DNA of 64,000 nucleotides from Isoalcanivorax pacificus W11-5 (GTDB lineage Bacteria > Pseudomonadota > Gammaproteobacteria > Pseudomonadales > Alcanivoracaceae): contig NZ_CP004387.1 in assembly GCF_000299335.2 (NCBI RefSeq), positions 186,001 through 250,000 of the forward strand, written 5' to 3'. Of the stretch, positions 8,802 to 17,275 are shown piece by piece. The number at the start of each line of letters is the position of its first letter. The stretch's first letter is position 1. The notes beneath the pieces are model-generated. The model was not told where the DNA came from. It was given only the letters and a program-made list of their open reading frames with translations, and made no database searches. The translations under genes were made by a program, and so were the position numbers.

Positions 8802-8951
8802 ATGAAGAAAAAACCGGATGCATTAGTACTGTTGGCAGTGATTTTCGGGCTGGGCGTTCTCGTCAGCAGCCTGACTTATGGGGGAAATGAGGCGCGCCTG
8901 GACCAGATGGCCGCCAGTGCCGGGGTTAAAACGGTTGATGTGAGCCGCTGA
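8802..8951 (+). CDS. Small single-pass membrane protein
   Basis: A 49-residue protein beginning MKKKPDALVLLAVIFGLGVL: a short basic N-terminus, one transmembrane helix (residues about 7-24) and a polar C-terminus (NEARLDQMAAS). ACAGGA sits just upstream of the ATG. Small proteins with a K-x-PDAL start followed by one helix occur in Pseudomonas and relatives, from memory, with no known function. The gene ends 19 bases before the convergent folate cyclo-ligase gene. The longer frame from 8628 is the alternative. Confidence 0.55.
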   Translation: MKKKPDALVLLAVIFGLGVLVSSLTYGGNEARLDQMAASAGVKTVDVSR

Positions 8952-8969
8952 GCGATACAGCCAGCGGTC

Positions 8970-9554
8970 TCAGTCCGTTACCACGCTGTCCATCGGAATA
9001 TCCCACTCTGCCGCTTCCAGGCGTTCGACGCGCTGGAACTGATAGGCCGTGCCCAGCAGTTGCGGGTGGCGCGGCCGTGCCTTGAGTTTTGCCAGCGTGC
9101 GGTCATAGAAGCCGCCCCCCATCCCCAGACGCTGCCCGGCGTCGTCGAAGGCTACCAGTGGCATCAGAATTACATCCAGCGTCCATTCCGCAGGTCGTCT
9201 GCCGCGCAGGGCCGGTTCGGGAATGCCGAAGCGGTTGCGTGCCATGGGTTGCCCCGGGCGCCAGGGAGCGAAACGCAGCAGGCCGGGATAGACCGGATCC
9301 AGCACCGGCAGAAAGAACTGCCATCGGTGGCCGCGCCGGTATTGCAGCAGGCTGCCCGGGTCAATTTCACCGTCATTGGGCAGATACAGGGCGATGCGGC
9401 GTGCGTGACGCAGCGACGGGTGCGCGGCGAGATGGCGGCCCAGGCGCTGGCTGGCCTGCCGTCGCTGGCCCGCTGACAATGCCCGGCGCCGGGCGCGCAG
9501 GCTGCGGCGCAGGGTGCGGCGACGGGCAAGGAAATCCTGATCAGAGTCGGACAC
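8970..9554 (-). CDS. fau: 5-formyltetrahydrofolate cyclo-ligase
   Basis: This enzyme (ygfA/fau, MTHFS) uses ATP to convert 5-formyl-THF to 5,10-methenyl-THF, returning the storage folate to the one-carbon pool. The 194 residues carry the N-terminal basic helix (RRRTLRRSLRARRRALS), the ATP-site YLPNDGEIDPGSLL region and the C-terminal signature RLGMGGGFYDRTLAKL. The gene lies 33 bases downstream of the 6S RNA on the same strand, the same linkage as ssrS-fau in E. coli, so the RNA and the mRNA are probably transcribed together. Confidence 0.93.
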   Translation of the reverse strand: MSDSDQDFLARRRTLRRSLRARRRALSAGQRRQASQRLGRHLAAHPSLRHARRIALYLPNDGEIDPGSLLQYRRGHRWQFFLPVLDPVYPGLLRFAPWRPGQPMARNRFGIPEPALRGRRPAEWTLDVILMPLVAFDDAGQRLGMGGGFYDRTLAKLKARPRHPQLLGTAYQFQRVERLEAAEWDIPMDSVVTD

Positions 9555-9587
9555 CGGAATATTCCGTGAAGTCAGGATGACGAAAGA

Positions 9588-9778
9588 AGAGGTGCTCCCC
9601 GATTGTGCCGCTGCTGTGGCTTGGCCCTTGAACCCTGCGGTTCAAGGCGGAGGCGTCATGCGATGCTTCAGGCTTTCCGTCGCAACGGACATGCACACAG
9701 CACCACCGTATTCGCCCCCAGGGTTTAAAGCATCGGCTCAGGGACATCGCCTTGCTGGCGAGCACACCAGGGAACACG
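9588..9778 (-). ncRNA. ssrS: 6S RNA
   Basis: On the minus strand the sequence shows the conserved 6S parts in order: CCCTGAGCCGAT following GCCAGC on the 5' side of the central bubble, and CCTTGAACC-G-CAGGGTTCAAGG near the 3' half. The 5' GGUGUGCUC can pair with 3' GAGCACCUC to close the rod. The RNA binds sigma70-RNA polymerase and downregulates promoters in stationary phase. Its position between zapA and fau matches E. coli and Pseudomonas. Ends are estimated from the TATAAT box and the terminal stem, to within about 5 bases. Confidence 0.9.
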
Positions 9779-9784
9779 AGAAGG

Positions 9785-9790
9785 ATTATA
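9785..9790 (-). promoter_or_regulatory. 6S RNA promoter -10 box
   Basis: A perfect TATAAT on the minus strand, about 7 bases before the predicted 6S start. The -35 at 17-base spacing (CGTAGA) is weak. Confidence 0.6.
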
Positions 9791-9895
9791 TCAGCTTCCC
9801 GGGGGCGTCTACGAGGGATGAACAGGGTATGAAAGAGGCCTTTTTACACGCGAAAACGCTTGACGTTGACGCGCGGGAGGTTATACGTGCCGGCG

Positions 9896-10210
9896 TCAGG
9901 CCTGTGTGTCACGCAGCCGCTGGTGGGCGCTGATTTCATCGTCCACTTTGCGCAGCAGGCGTGACAGCCGGTCGCTGGTGTCAGTGCGGTTGTCCAGCGC
10001 GGTGGAGGTCTGCAGCAATTCATGTGACAGGTTCAGGGCGGCCATCACGGCGATGCGTTCCAGGCCAACCACGTTGGCGTCGCGGACTTCGCGCATGCGG
10101 TCGTCAAGAAAACGTGCCGCGCGAATCAGGTTTTCGCGCTCGCCCGGCGGGCAGGCCACGCGATATTCCTTTTCCAGCAGGTGCACGACCACCGAGGCGC
10201 TGTCGTTCAT
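9896..10210 (-). CDS. zapA: Cell division protein ZapA
   Basis: ZapA binds and bundles FtsZ filaments at the division ring. The 104-residue protein has the N-terminal VVVHLLEKEYRVACPPGE beta strands, the LIRAARFLDDRMREVR helix, the AALNLSHELL segment and a C-terminal coiled coil (SRLLRKVDDEI), as expected of the family. Its ATG overlaps the stop of the ZapB-like gene (TAATG), so translation is coupled. The 6S RNA lies about 120 bases downstream. Confidence 0.93.
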   Translation of the reverse strand: MNDSASVVVHLLEKEYRVACPPGERENLIRAARFLDDRMREVRDANVVGLERIAVMAALNLSHELLQTSTALDNRTDTSDRLSRLLRKVDDEISAHQRLRDTQA

Positions 10211-10419
10211 TATTCCTGCTCCAGGGATTTCAGGCGGGAGATGATGGCCTCGACCTTGGCCTTGGCCACATCGTTTTTCTTCAGCAGCTGGGCGCGCTCT
10301 TCCATCAGCCGCAACTCGCGGGTATGCAGGGTCTGGTTCTCTTCGCGCAAGCGGGCACTGATGCCCAGCAGCTCTTCCACGCGGGCTTCCAGTTGCCGTA
10401 ATTGTTCGTCCGATTTCAT
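10210..10419 (-). CDS. TIGR02449 family ZapB-like coiled-coil protein
   Basis: A 69-residue protein that is almost entirely coiled coil: MKSDEQLRQLEARVEELLG, then ARLREENQTLHTRELRLMEE and AKVEAIISRLKSLE. Small coiled-coil proteins of this family lie immediately upstream of zapA in Pseudomonas-type genomes and are compared with ZapB, the ZapA partner at the divisome; the function is inference. The start MKSDEQ was preferred to an in-frame GTG seven codons earlier because it matches the family N-terminus. No clear Shine-Dalgarno is seen for either. Confidence 0.75.
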   Translation of the reverse strand: MKSDEQLRQLEARVEELLGISARLREENQTLHTRELRLMEERAQLLKKNDVAKAKVEAIISRLKSLEQE

Positions 10420-10504
10420 GGCAAAATGCGCACAGTTCACCTAAGGTAAGCCCCGTCCCCGGAGGCTGCCAGCCTGGCCTGTAGCGGCCGGGCGAAAGCG
10501 TTTA

Positions 10505-10767
10505 GGAACCTCTGAATAATTCCCCGGTGGTTCTGGCTTTCCGGGCGGCACCTGATCAAGGCGCGACTTCGAAGGCATAGCGGGCTACGTCGAGAAGTCG
10601 CAACGCGGAGCAGGTGCCGCCCGGAAAGCCCCGCAGGGCGGGCGCTACAGCACGCATTAGCCGCGTTGCGTCGCTTGACAAGGGCTACGGCCATTGCCGG
10701 CGCGCCGCGCCTTGCTACTGCATGCTGTAGCGCCCGCAGAACCACCGGGGAATTATTCAGAGGTTCC
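10505..10767. mobile_element. 263-bp MITE-like element with 31-bp perfect terminal inverted repeats
   Basis: The ends 10505-10535 and 10737-10767 are exact 31-base inverted repeats beginning GGAACCTCTGAATAATTCCC. They are flanked by a TTA direct repeat (10502-10504 and 10768-10770), consistent with a 3-base target-site duplication. Inside are two long hairpins: arms 10535-10554 / 10611-10630 (20 bases, perfect) and 10638-10652 / 10723-10737 (15 bases, perfect). There is no transposase ORF. A TNA-type duplication would fit mobilisation by an IS5-related transposase, but that is inference. The element separates the zapA operon from the ygfB operon. Confidence 0.85.
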
Positions 10768-10797
10768 TTAACAGGCCCTGAAACCCGCTTGTACTAT
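10768..10797 (+). promoter_or_regulatory. Likely promoter of ygfB-pepP-ubiH-ubiI, abutting the MITE
   Basis: TTAACA (10768-10773) and TACTAT (10792-10797) are separated by 18 bases and lie 71 bases before the ygfB start. The first three bases of the -35 are the TTA target duplication at the right edge of the MITE. Confidence 0.55.
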
Positions 10798-10868
10798 AGA
10801 GAGAGCCCCAGACAGGGTCAACGCGCCCCGATTCGCGGCCTTCTCACCCGATTGATGGAACCTTTCCC

Positions 10869-11456
10869 ATGCCCGCAACCACCGCAGAGTATTTCGAACC
10901 GCTGGCCGATGCGCTGGCCACGGCCGGGGTGCGACACAGCCCCTCGGAACTGCATGGCGTCATCTGCGGCCTGCTGAGCACCGGTCTCGGCAGCCAGGAC
11001 GCCGAACTGCTCGGCGTCCTGGCTGCCCACACAGAAATGACAGGCCAGTGGCCGGCAGCGGCCAGTGAGGCGTTGCTGGCGGTGCGCGATCTGGCGCGCG
11101 AGGCCTATACCGGCGAAGACATGGAACTGGCGCTGCTGTTGCCGGAAGATGACGAAGAGCTGGGCAATCGCGTGGCGGCGCTCGCACAGTGGTGCGAAGG
11201 GTTCCTGGTGGGCTTCGGCACCGGCAGTGCCGGCACCCGCGATGTCGACCTGGCGCCGGGCTTGCAGGAAGCACTGTCGGACATCGCCGCCATCAGCCAG
11301 GTGGGCCTGCCGGAAGACAGCAGCGATGAAGAGGAAGCGATGTTCGAGCAAGTGGCCGAGCACTGCCGCATGGCGGCGATGATGGTGTTTACGGAGCTGG
11401 CGCTGACCCACCGCGCCGCCAGCGCGCCACAGGGCAAGCCCCCGGTACAGCATTGA
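10869..11456 (+). CDS. ygfB: UPF0149 family protein YgfB
   Basis: A 195-residue acidic, mostly helical protein of the UPF0149/YgfB family. The typical N-terminal PSELHGVICGLLSTG, central WCEGFLVGFGTGSAG and C-terminal helix are present. In Pseudomonas aeruginosa YgfB has been reported to influence ampC/ampDh3 expression; its biochemical role is otherwise unclear. It is first in a tight operon with pepP, ubiH and ubiI, the usual gammaproteobacterial order, and pepP begins 13 bases after its stop. Confidence 0.9.
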   Translation: MPATTAEYFEPLADALATAGVRHSPSELHGVICGLLSTGLGSQDAELLGVLAAHTEMTGQWPAAASEALLAVRDLAREAYTGEDMELALLLPEDDEELGNRVAALAQWCEGFLVGFGTGSAGTRDVDLAPGLQEALSDIAAISQVGLPEDSSDEEEAMFEQVAEHCRMAAMMVFTELALTHRAASAPQGKPPVQH

Positions 11457-11469
11457 AAGTGGAGCCAGC

Positions 11470-12798
11470 ATGTCGATAACGCGTCAGGAATTCGCCCGTC
11501 GGCGCCGTACGCTGATGGCGCAGATGGAAGATAACAGTATTGCCATTCTGTCGGCCGCGCCGGAGCGTACCCGCAACCGGGACGTGGAGCACCCCTACCG
11601 CCAGGACAGTGACTTCTGGTATCTGTCCGGTTTCCCCGAGCCGGCGGCGGTGATGGCGCTGATCCCCGGTCGCGAGCACGGCGAGTTCGTGCTGTTCTGC
11701 CGCGAGCGCGACCGCGCCATGGAAATCTGGAATGGCTATCGTGCCGGGCCGGAAGGTGCCGTGGAAAAATACGGTGCCGACGATGCTTTCCCGATCAGCG
11801 ATATCGACGAAATCCTGCCGGGCCTGATAGAAGGCCGCGAGCGCGTTTATTACGACCTGGGCCGTGATCCGGAGTTTGATCGTCAGGTAATGGGCTGGGT
11901 CAACAGTATCCGCGCCCGCGTGCGCACGGGCGCGCACCCGCCGGGCGAATTCCTGGCGCTGACACATCTGCTGCACGACATGCGTCTGTATAAAAGCGCG
12001 GCCGAGCTGAAAGTGATGCGCCGCGCCGGTGAAATTGCTGCCGGTGCCCATGTGCGTGCCATGCGTGCCGTGCGGCCGGGCATGTACGAATACCAGCTTG
12101 AAGCCGAATACCTGCACGAATTCATGCTGCACGGGGCGCGCTCGCCGGCCTATCCGTCAATTGTCGGTGGCGGCGCCAACGGCTGCATCCTGCACTACAT
12201 CGAGAACAGCGAGAAACTGCGCGACGGCGACCTGGTACTGGTCGACGCCGGTTGCGAATACCACAGCTACGCCAGCGATATTACCCGCACGTTCCCGGTC
12301 AATGGCCGTTTCAGCCGCGAGCAGCAGGCGCTGTACGAAGTGGTGCTGGCCTCGCAGTACGAAGCCATCAACGCCGTCAAGCCAGGCAACCACTGGAACG
12401 CTTTCCACGAAGCTGCGTTGAAAGTGCTGACGCAGGGGCTGGTGGACCTCGGCCTGTTGAAAGGTGAAGTCAACGAACTGATCGAAACAGAAGCCTACCG
12501 GCCCTTCTTCATGCACCGCACCGGCCACTGGCTGGGGCTGGATGTGCACGATGTTGGTGACTACAAGGTGCATGACCAGTGGCGCGTGCTGGAGCCGGGC
12601 ATGGTTGTCACGGTCGAGCCGGGCCTGTACATCGCGCCGGATGACACCAGCGTCGACGTACGCTGGCGTGGTATCGGCACCCGTATCGAGGACGATGTCG
12701 CCGTGACGCGCGACGGCTTTGATGTGCTGACCCGCGACGTCCCGAAAGACGTGGCCGATATCGAAGCCCTGATGAACGAGGCGCGTCAGAGCGCATGA
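11470..12798 (+). CDS. pepP: Xaa-Pro aminopeptidase
   Basis: PepP removes N-terminal residues that precede proline. The 442-residue protein has an aminopeptidase-P N-terminal domain (VEHPYRQDSDFWYLSGFPEP) and a pita-bread metallopeptidase domain. All five dimetal ligands are visible: Asp in VDAGCEYHSYASD (two aspartates), His in HRTGHWLGLDVHD, Glu in VTVEPGLY and Glu in GTRIEDDVAV. Its stop overlaps the ubiH start (ATGA), so the two are translationally coupled. Confidence 0.95.
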   Translation: MSITRQEFARRRRTLMAQMEDNSIAILSAAPERTRNRDVEHPYRQDSDFWYLSGFPEPAAVMALIPGREHGEFVLFCRERDRAMEIWNGYRAGPEGAVEKYGADDAFPISDIDEILPGLIEGRERVYYDLGRDPEFDRQVMGWVNSIRARVRTGAHPPGEFLALTHLLHDMRLYKSAAELKVMRRAGEIAAGAHVRAMRAVRPGMYEYQLEAEYLHEFMLHGARSPAYPSIVGGGANGCILHYIENSEKLRDGDLVLVDAGCEYHSYASDITRTFPVNGRFSREQQALYEVVLASQYEAINAVKPGNHWNAFHEAALKVLTQGLVDLGLLKGEVNELIETEAYRPFFMHRTGHWLGLDVHDVGDYKVHDQWRVLEPGMVVTVEPGLYIAPDDTSVDVRWRGIGTRIEDDVAVTRDGFDVLTRDVPKDVADIEALMNEARQSA

Positions 12799-13985
12799 GC
12801 ACTCCCTCGCACAGCCCGGTGATCATCGTTGGCGGCGGCATGGCCGGCCTGGCGCTCGCACTGTTGCTGCGTCATCACGGCCAGCCTGGTGTCACCCTGA
12901 TTGAAGCCGTGACACTGGCCGACAATGGCGACCCGCTGACGCCGAGTTTCGATGCACGCAGCACGGCGCTGTCCGCCGGCAGCCTGAATATTCTTGAACG
13001 TCTGGGCCTGGTGGCACCGCTGCTGGCCCAGGCGGCGGCCATTGATATCGTCGATGTGTCCCGCCGGGGCCGGCTGGGTCACGCCCGCATGGTCGCGGCG
13101 GAAGAAAAGCTGCCCCGGCTCGGCGCCGTGGTGGAGAACCGCTGGCTGGGCCGGGTGCTGCTGGATGCGGCGGCGGCTGACCAGGGGATTGAGGTGATTG
13201 CACCGATGCAGGTGCAAAGTGTGCGGCGGCTGACGTCAGGCTATCAGGTCGCCCTGCCGGACCGGGAGCTCACCTGTGACCTGCTGGTGGCGGCGGACGG
13301 CGCCCACTCCCGGGTGCGCGAATGGCTCGGCATCCCGGCCCACCATGACGACACCGGCCACGACGCCCTGATCGCCAATATCGGCCTCAGCCGCCCGCAC
13401 CAGGGCATCGCCTGGGAGCGGTTCCTCGACACCGGCCCGCTGGCGCTGCTGCCGCTGACTGGCGAGCGCATGGCGCTGGTCTGGACCGGCACGCGTGCGC
13501 ACATCGACCGGCTGGCGGCGCTGCCGCAGGACGCGTTTCTCGACGCGTTGCATGACGCCTTCGGCGAAGACCGCCTCGGCGCCTTCACGCACATGGGCGA
13601 ACGCCAGCGTTATCCGTTGGTGCTGACGCACGCCAGCGCCCAGGCCGTTCCGCATGCCGTGGTAGTGGGCAATGCCGCCCACAGCCTGCACCCGGTGGCC
13701 GGGCAGGGTTTCAACCTGACGTTGCGCGATCTGGCGCTGCTGGCGCACACCCTGGGCGGGATCAATGCGCCGGGCGACCTGTCGGTGTTGAATCGCTACG
13801 TGACGGCTCGTACTGCTGACCAGGCGCTGGTCAGCCAGGCGTCGCGCTGGGTACCGGAGCTGTTCCGGGTACGTTTCGGGCCGTTCGCACACACCCGCCA
13901 GCTGGGGCTGGTGGCACTGGATCTGTGGCCGGGGCTGCGCAGCGCCTTCGCGGCCCGAGCGATGGGATTGGCACATGGCCAGTAA
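12795..13985 (+). CDS. ubiH: 2-octaprenyl-6-methoxyphenol hydroxylase
   Basis: UbiH is a flavin mono-oxygenase hydroxylating the ubiquinone ring (C1 in E. coli numbering). The 396-residue sequence has an N-terminal FAD Rossmann motif (VIIVGGGMAGLALALLLRHH), the second NADPH/FAD motif DLLVAADGAHSRVREWLG, and the third FAD motif VVVGNAAHSLHPVAGQGFNL. It is embedded in pepP-ubiH-ubiI with overlaps on both sides (4 bases with pepP, 11 bases with the next gene). The protein probably works in the membrane-associated Ubi complex. Confidence 0.92.
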   Translation: MSTPSHSPVIIVGGGMAGLALALLLRHHGQPGVTLIEAVTLADNGDPLTPSFDARSTALSAGSLNILERLGLVAPLLAQAAAIDIVDVSRRGRLGHARMVAAEEKLPRLGAVVENRWLGRVLLDAAAADQGIEVIAPMQVQSVRRLTSGYQVALPDRELTCDLLVAADGAHSRVREWLGIPAHHDDTGHDALIANIGLSRPHQGIAWERFLDTGPLALLPLTGERMALVWTGTRAHIDRLAALPQDAFLDALHDAFGEDRLGAFTHMGERQRYPLVLTHASAQAVPHAVVVGNAAHSLHPVAGQGFNLTLRDLALLAHTLGGINAPGDLSVLNRYVTARTADQALVSQASRWVPELFRVRFGPFAHTRQLGLVALDLWPGLRSAFAARAMGLAHGQ

Positions 13986-15192
13986 TACCGAACGGGACAT
14001 TCTGATCATCGGTGGCGGCATGGCCGGCGGCTTGCTGGCCGGTGCACTGATCGGCAGCGGCTGGCGCGTCACGCTGCTGGATGCCGCCACGACCCCGATC
14101 ATGCCGGACGGTCTGGGCCGCCCACGCGTGTCCGCCCTGACTGAAGCCAGCCAGCAGATGCTGGCGCGCACCGGTGCCTGGGCCATGTTGCCGCCGGCGC
14201 GAGTGCAGCCCTATCAGGACATGCAGGTCTGGGATGGCGACGGCACCGGCGAAGTGCATTTCAATGCCGCTGAAGTCGGCGCCGAGGCCCTGGGCTGGAT
14301 CGTCGAAAACGACGCGGTGGTGGCCGCGCAATACCAGGCCGTGACGGCTGCTGGCGATGTGCAATGGCTCACTGGCGCACCTGTGCAGAACATACGCCGC
14401 GAGCAGGATCTCTGGCAGGTCATGCTGGCGGACGGCAGGGTTTTCAGCGCGCCGATGCTGGTCGGTGCCGACGGCGCCCGCTCCGGCGTGCGCGACACGC
14501 TGGGCATCCCCGGCGCACACCAGGATACCGGCCACGTAGCCATCGTCGGCACGGTGCAGATGGCGCTGCCCCATGACGGCTGTGCCCGACAGCGCTTTAT
14601 CCATACCGGCCCGCTGGCGCTGCTGCCGCTGTTCGGTGATGGCCACCAGTGTTCCATCGTCTGGTCGGTGTGGGCGGCGGAAGCCGAACGACTGATGGCG
14701 CTGGGGGAGGACGCCTTCAATGAGGCTCTGACCCAGGCCAGCCAGGGCTGTCGCGGTGCACTGCGCATGCTCGGCCCGCGTGCGGCTTTTCCGATCCGCG
14801 AGCTGCATGCCAGCGACTACGTGCGCGACGGCGCCGCGCTGATCGGCGATGCGGCCCATGTGGTGCACCCCCTCGCCGGCCAGGGCATCAACCTTGGCAT
14901 GCTCGATGCCGCTGTGCTGGCGGAAGAATTCACCCGCGCCCGTGAGCGCGGCCTGCCCTTTTACCATCCCGCCGCCCTCGCCCGTTACCAGCGTCGGCGG
15001 CGCGGCCACAACGCGCTGATGCTCAATGCCCTGCGCGGTTTCAAAGTGCTGTTCGAGCAGCCGTCGCTGGAAGTGCGGTTGCTGCGCAACGTTGGTATGA
15101 ACCTCGTCAACCGGGCGGCGCCGGTGAAACGGCTTCTGGCGCAGCAGGCGCTGGGGCGTAGCGGTGATATGCCGGCGCTGGCGCGGCGCTAG
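13975..15192 (+). CDS. ubiI: UbiI/VisC-type FAD-dependent ubiquinone biosynthesis hydroxylase
   Basis: A paralogue of UbiH, 405 residues, with the same three flavin motifs: ILIIGGGMAGGLLAGALIG, MLVGADGARSGVRDTLGIP and ALIGDAAHVVHPLAGQGINL. In gammaproteobacteria the gene following ubiH is normally ubiI (visC), the C5 ring hydroxylase; a UbiF or UbiM-type activity is possible. It overlaps ubiH by 11 bases. The next gene is unrelated and visibly more AT-rich, so the operon likely ends here, although no clear terminator is seen. Confidence 0.87.
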   Translation: MASNTERDILIIGGGMAGGLLAGALIGSGWRVTLLDAATTPIMPDGLGRPRVSALTEASQQMLARTGAWAMLPPARVQPYQDMQVWDGDGTGEVHFNAAEVGAEALGWIVENDAVVAAQYQAVTAAGDVQWLTGAPVQNIRREQDLWQVMLADGRVFSAPMLVGADGARSGVRDTLGIPGAHQDTGHVAIVGTVQMALPHDGCARQRFIHTGPLALLPLFGDGHQCSIVWSVWAAEAERLMALGEDAFNEALTQASQGCRGALRMLGPRAAFPIRELHASDYVRDGAALIGDAAHVVHPLAGQGINLGMLDAAVLAEEFTRARERGLPFYHPAALARYQRRRRGHNALMLNALRGFKVLFEQPSLEVRLLRNVGMNLVNRAAPVKRLLAQQALGRSGDMPALARR

Positions 15193-15241
15193 GGGCTGGC
15201 AAGGGCGTATTCGTTTCTTGGGTTGGGAAAGGGAAAGAGTT

Positions 15242-17146
15242 ATGTCAGGGATGAATCTTTGCAAGACCGCCTTTTGCGCGGCCGGAGCCTTCTTCATGGG
15301 GCTGTTGGCTGCCTGCGGCGACCTCGAAGACGAGCCTTCTACGGAGACGCCTCTCTCCGCATCAGGCAGGCCATTTCAGTTTGTGCCACCACAAGAGCGG
15401 CTGGAAAGTAATGCTGTGCCGCTACGGGTCTATCCTACGGGTGGAAAACTCTGGCTTGTCTACAGGCAGGAAGAGATCAGCCTGCTGTACTCCAGCGAAG
15501 ACGATGGCCATACGCAGCAGCTTTCAGGCCTGCCTGCTGTCAGGACGATCAAGCATGTACGCTTCGGTCCGGAAGGAAAGAATGGCCTGGTGTTTGATGG
15601 CGAGGCAAACGTCTACCGTACCATGGATGGTGGAGAAAACTGGAGCCGGCAGCATATTTTTCCGTCGCAGGACGATGTCTGGTTGACGATGGCGCAGATG
15701 TCGGGCGATCTCGGGCACGGTGCCCTGATTGCGGATTGCAGATTTTACGTGACGAAAGACGGCGCACACACCTGGCAGGAAATACGGATTGGCACACAGG
15801 CCAATAGCTATGATTACTGCGTTAAGGATGTCATGTTCTCGGAAGATATGGTGCCGTTGTGGGCCAAGGTCTGGCGCTCTGGCCTGACTAAGGGTGATGA
15901 GCTTTTGCAACATGACGGACAGGGATGGCTCTTTCGATGTTTCCAGGTCGGGTTGCCGCTTCTTCGCGCGAGGACAGAATGTAGTGAAATAACCTTGCCG
16001 GAAGAGGTGGTCGAGTATTTCGGCGATAAGGACTCTGTATCACTACCATTTCAGGATTTATCTGCTGCGCTGATGGCTGGCCAATCTTCTTTCCCGCTTG
16101 ATGACGCCTGGCTGGCTTCCCCGGGATTGGTGCACAGTGAAAAGGATGACGGACGCATCTGGTTTTTTGGCGGCGTGGTTACGGCCTATACGGACGATAA
16201 CGGGATGCAATGGCGTGTTACCCGATATGCTGTCGAGCCCTGGCTATCTCCTGGTGTCGAGATAAATGGACGGCACATCGGAAAGATGCCGATTCAATCC
16301 AATATTTTGATCAAAGGTTCGGACCGGACCGGTTGGGAAACCATTGACACGGATGTGGGTGAAATCCTGGATATCGTCCCGGCAAGTGCGGGGGTTCTGC
16401 TCGCTGCCGGGGAAGGTGTCTATCTTTCCGATGACGACGGTGCAACCTGGAAGCGTTTGCCGTCATTGCAAGGAACTCGTTTTTTCAAGACTGCTTCCCG
16501 GAATCTGTGGCTGGCGGGTGCTGAAAGCGCTTACTTCAGCAGTGACGGCGGCACCAGCTGGGTGACGGCGCAGGTGCCCGAGCTGTATCGGGGTCTGGAG
16601 TGTGCCGATATATGTCTTGGGGCGGATTGGGACGGCAACCTCATTCGGGTGTGGCCGGAGAACGGCAAGTTGACAGTAGCTCAAACACTTGTCTGGCCTG
16701 ATGCAGACCCAGTGGGCTGGGGGGATGTGTGGATGTCTGCCGCTCACGCCACAATCGTGTTTCTTGCCGAGGATACCTTGCGAATGAAACTGTCGTTCGA
16801 TGGTGGCGAATCCTGGGAGACCCATGACACTAAAGGCAGGTCGGAAGATTACTGGGAGCATGTGCATGAATCCCCCGATGCGAACCTGTTACTGATTAGC
16901 CGCGAAAACAAGGTGGTGTTTGTTGGCAGAAAAGGTGGCGCTGGCGAGGCGAGCACACCAACAGATGAGTATATTGACGATGTGTGCTGGCTGAACGAAG
17001 GGCTGGTTCTGCTTTACATTTATCGTTTGGATCAGGCAGAACATCACGTGATCTATTCTGATGATTACGGCGAGAGTTGGCATCATGCTGCCGTCCCGGC
17101 AGAAGCCTGTCGGAATGGCAAGCCCACTGCGGTTTTCAAGCTTTAG
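15242..17146 (+). CDS. Large lipoprotein with repeated Asp-box (BNR) motifs
   Basis: A 634-residue predicted lipoprotein: signal peptide ending GLLAACG (lipobox L-A-A-C near residue 22), then a low-complexity linker. The body contains at least eight Asp-box motifs (S/T-x-D-x-G-x-x-W): SSEDDGHT, TMDGGENW, TKDGAHTW, TDDNGMQW, SDDDGATW, SSDGGTSW, SFDGGESW and SDDYGESW. They indicate a beta-propeller of the sialidase/Ycf48/sortilin type. No catalytic arginine triad is evident, so an enzymatic sialidase role is unlikely; binding or assembly roles are possible. Its base composition is lower in GC than its neighbours, suggesting later acquisition. Start chosen at the ATG after GGGAAAGAG. Confidence 0.7.
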   Translation: MSGMNLCKTAFCAAGAFFMGLLAACGDLEDEPSTETPLSASGRPFQFVPPQERLESNAVPLRVYPTGGKLWLVYRQEEISLLYSSEDDGHTQQLSGLPAVRTIKHVRFGPEGKNGLVFDGEANVYRTMDGGENWSRQHIFPSQDDVWLTMAQMSGDLGHGALIADCRFYVTKDGAHTWQEIRIGTQANSYDYCVKDVMFSEDMVPLWAKVWRSGLTKGDELLQHDGQGWLFRCFQVGLPLLRARTECSEITLPEEVVEYFGDKDSVSLPFQDLSAALMAGQSSFPLDDAWLASPGLVHSEKDDGRIWFFGGVVTAYTDDNGMQWRVTRYAVEPWLSPGVEINGRHIGKMPIQSNILIKGSDRTGWETIDTDVGEILDIVPASAGVLLAAGEGVYLSDDDGATWKRLPSLQGTRFFKTASRNLWLAGAESAYFSSDGGTSWVTAQVPELYRGLECADICLGADWDGNLIRVWPENGKLTVAQTLVWPDADPVGWGDVWMSAAHATIVFLAEDTLRMKLSFDGGESWETHDTKGRSEDYWEHVHESPDANLLLISRENKVVFVGRKGGAGEASTPTDEYIDDVCWLNEGLVLLYIYRLDQAEHHVIYSDDYGESWHHAAVPAEACRNGKPTAVFKL

Positions 17147-17275
17147 TGAGAAATTAACCAGCAAGATCTCTATGTTGGCCTGACTGCCTCTTGGTGGTGC
17201 TGGGGTGGGCTGCCCTGATGTTCATTTCCATGACGTTATTCAGGCAGTTGTGCAGGATACAGACAGGAGCCAGGG

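Noticed and set aside
8612-8890. 92-codon ORF in another frame over the small membrane protein
   Set aside because: No ribosome-binding site or conserved pattern; the 8802 frame has a better ATG context and a clear transmembrane helix.
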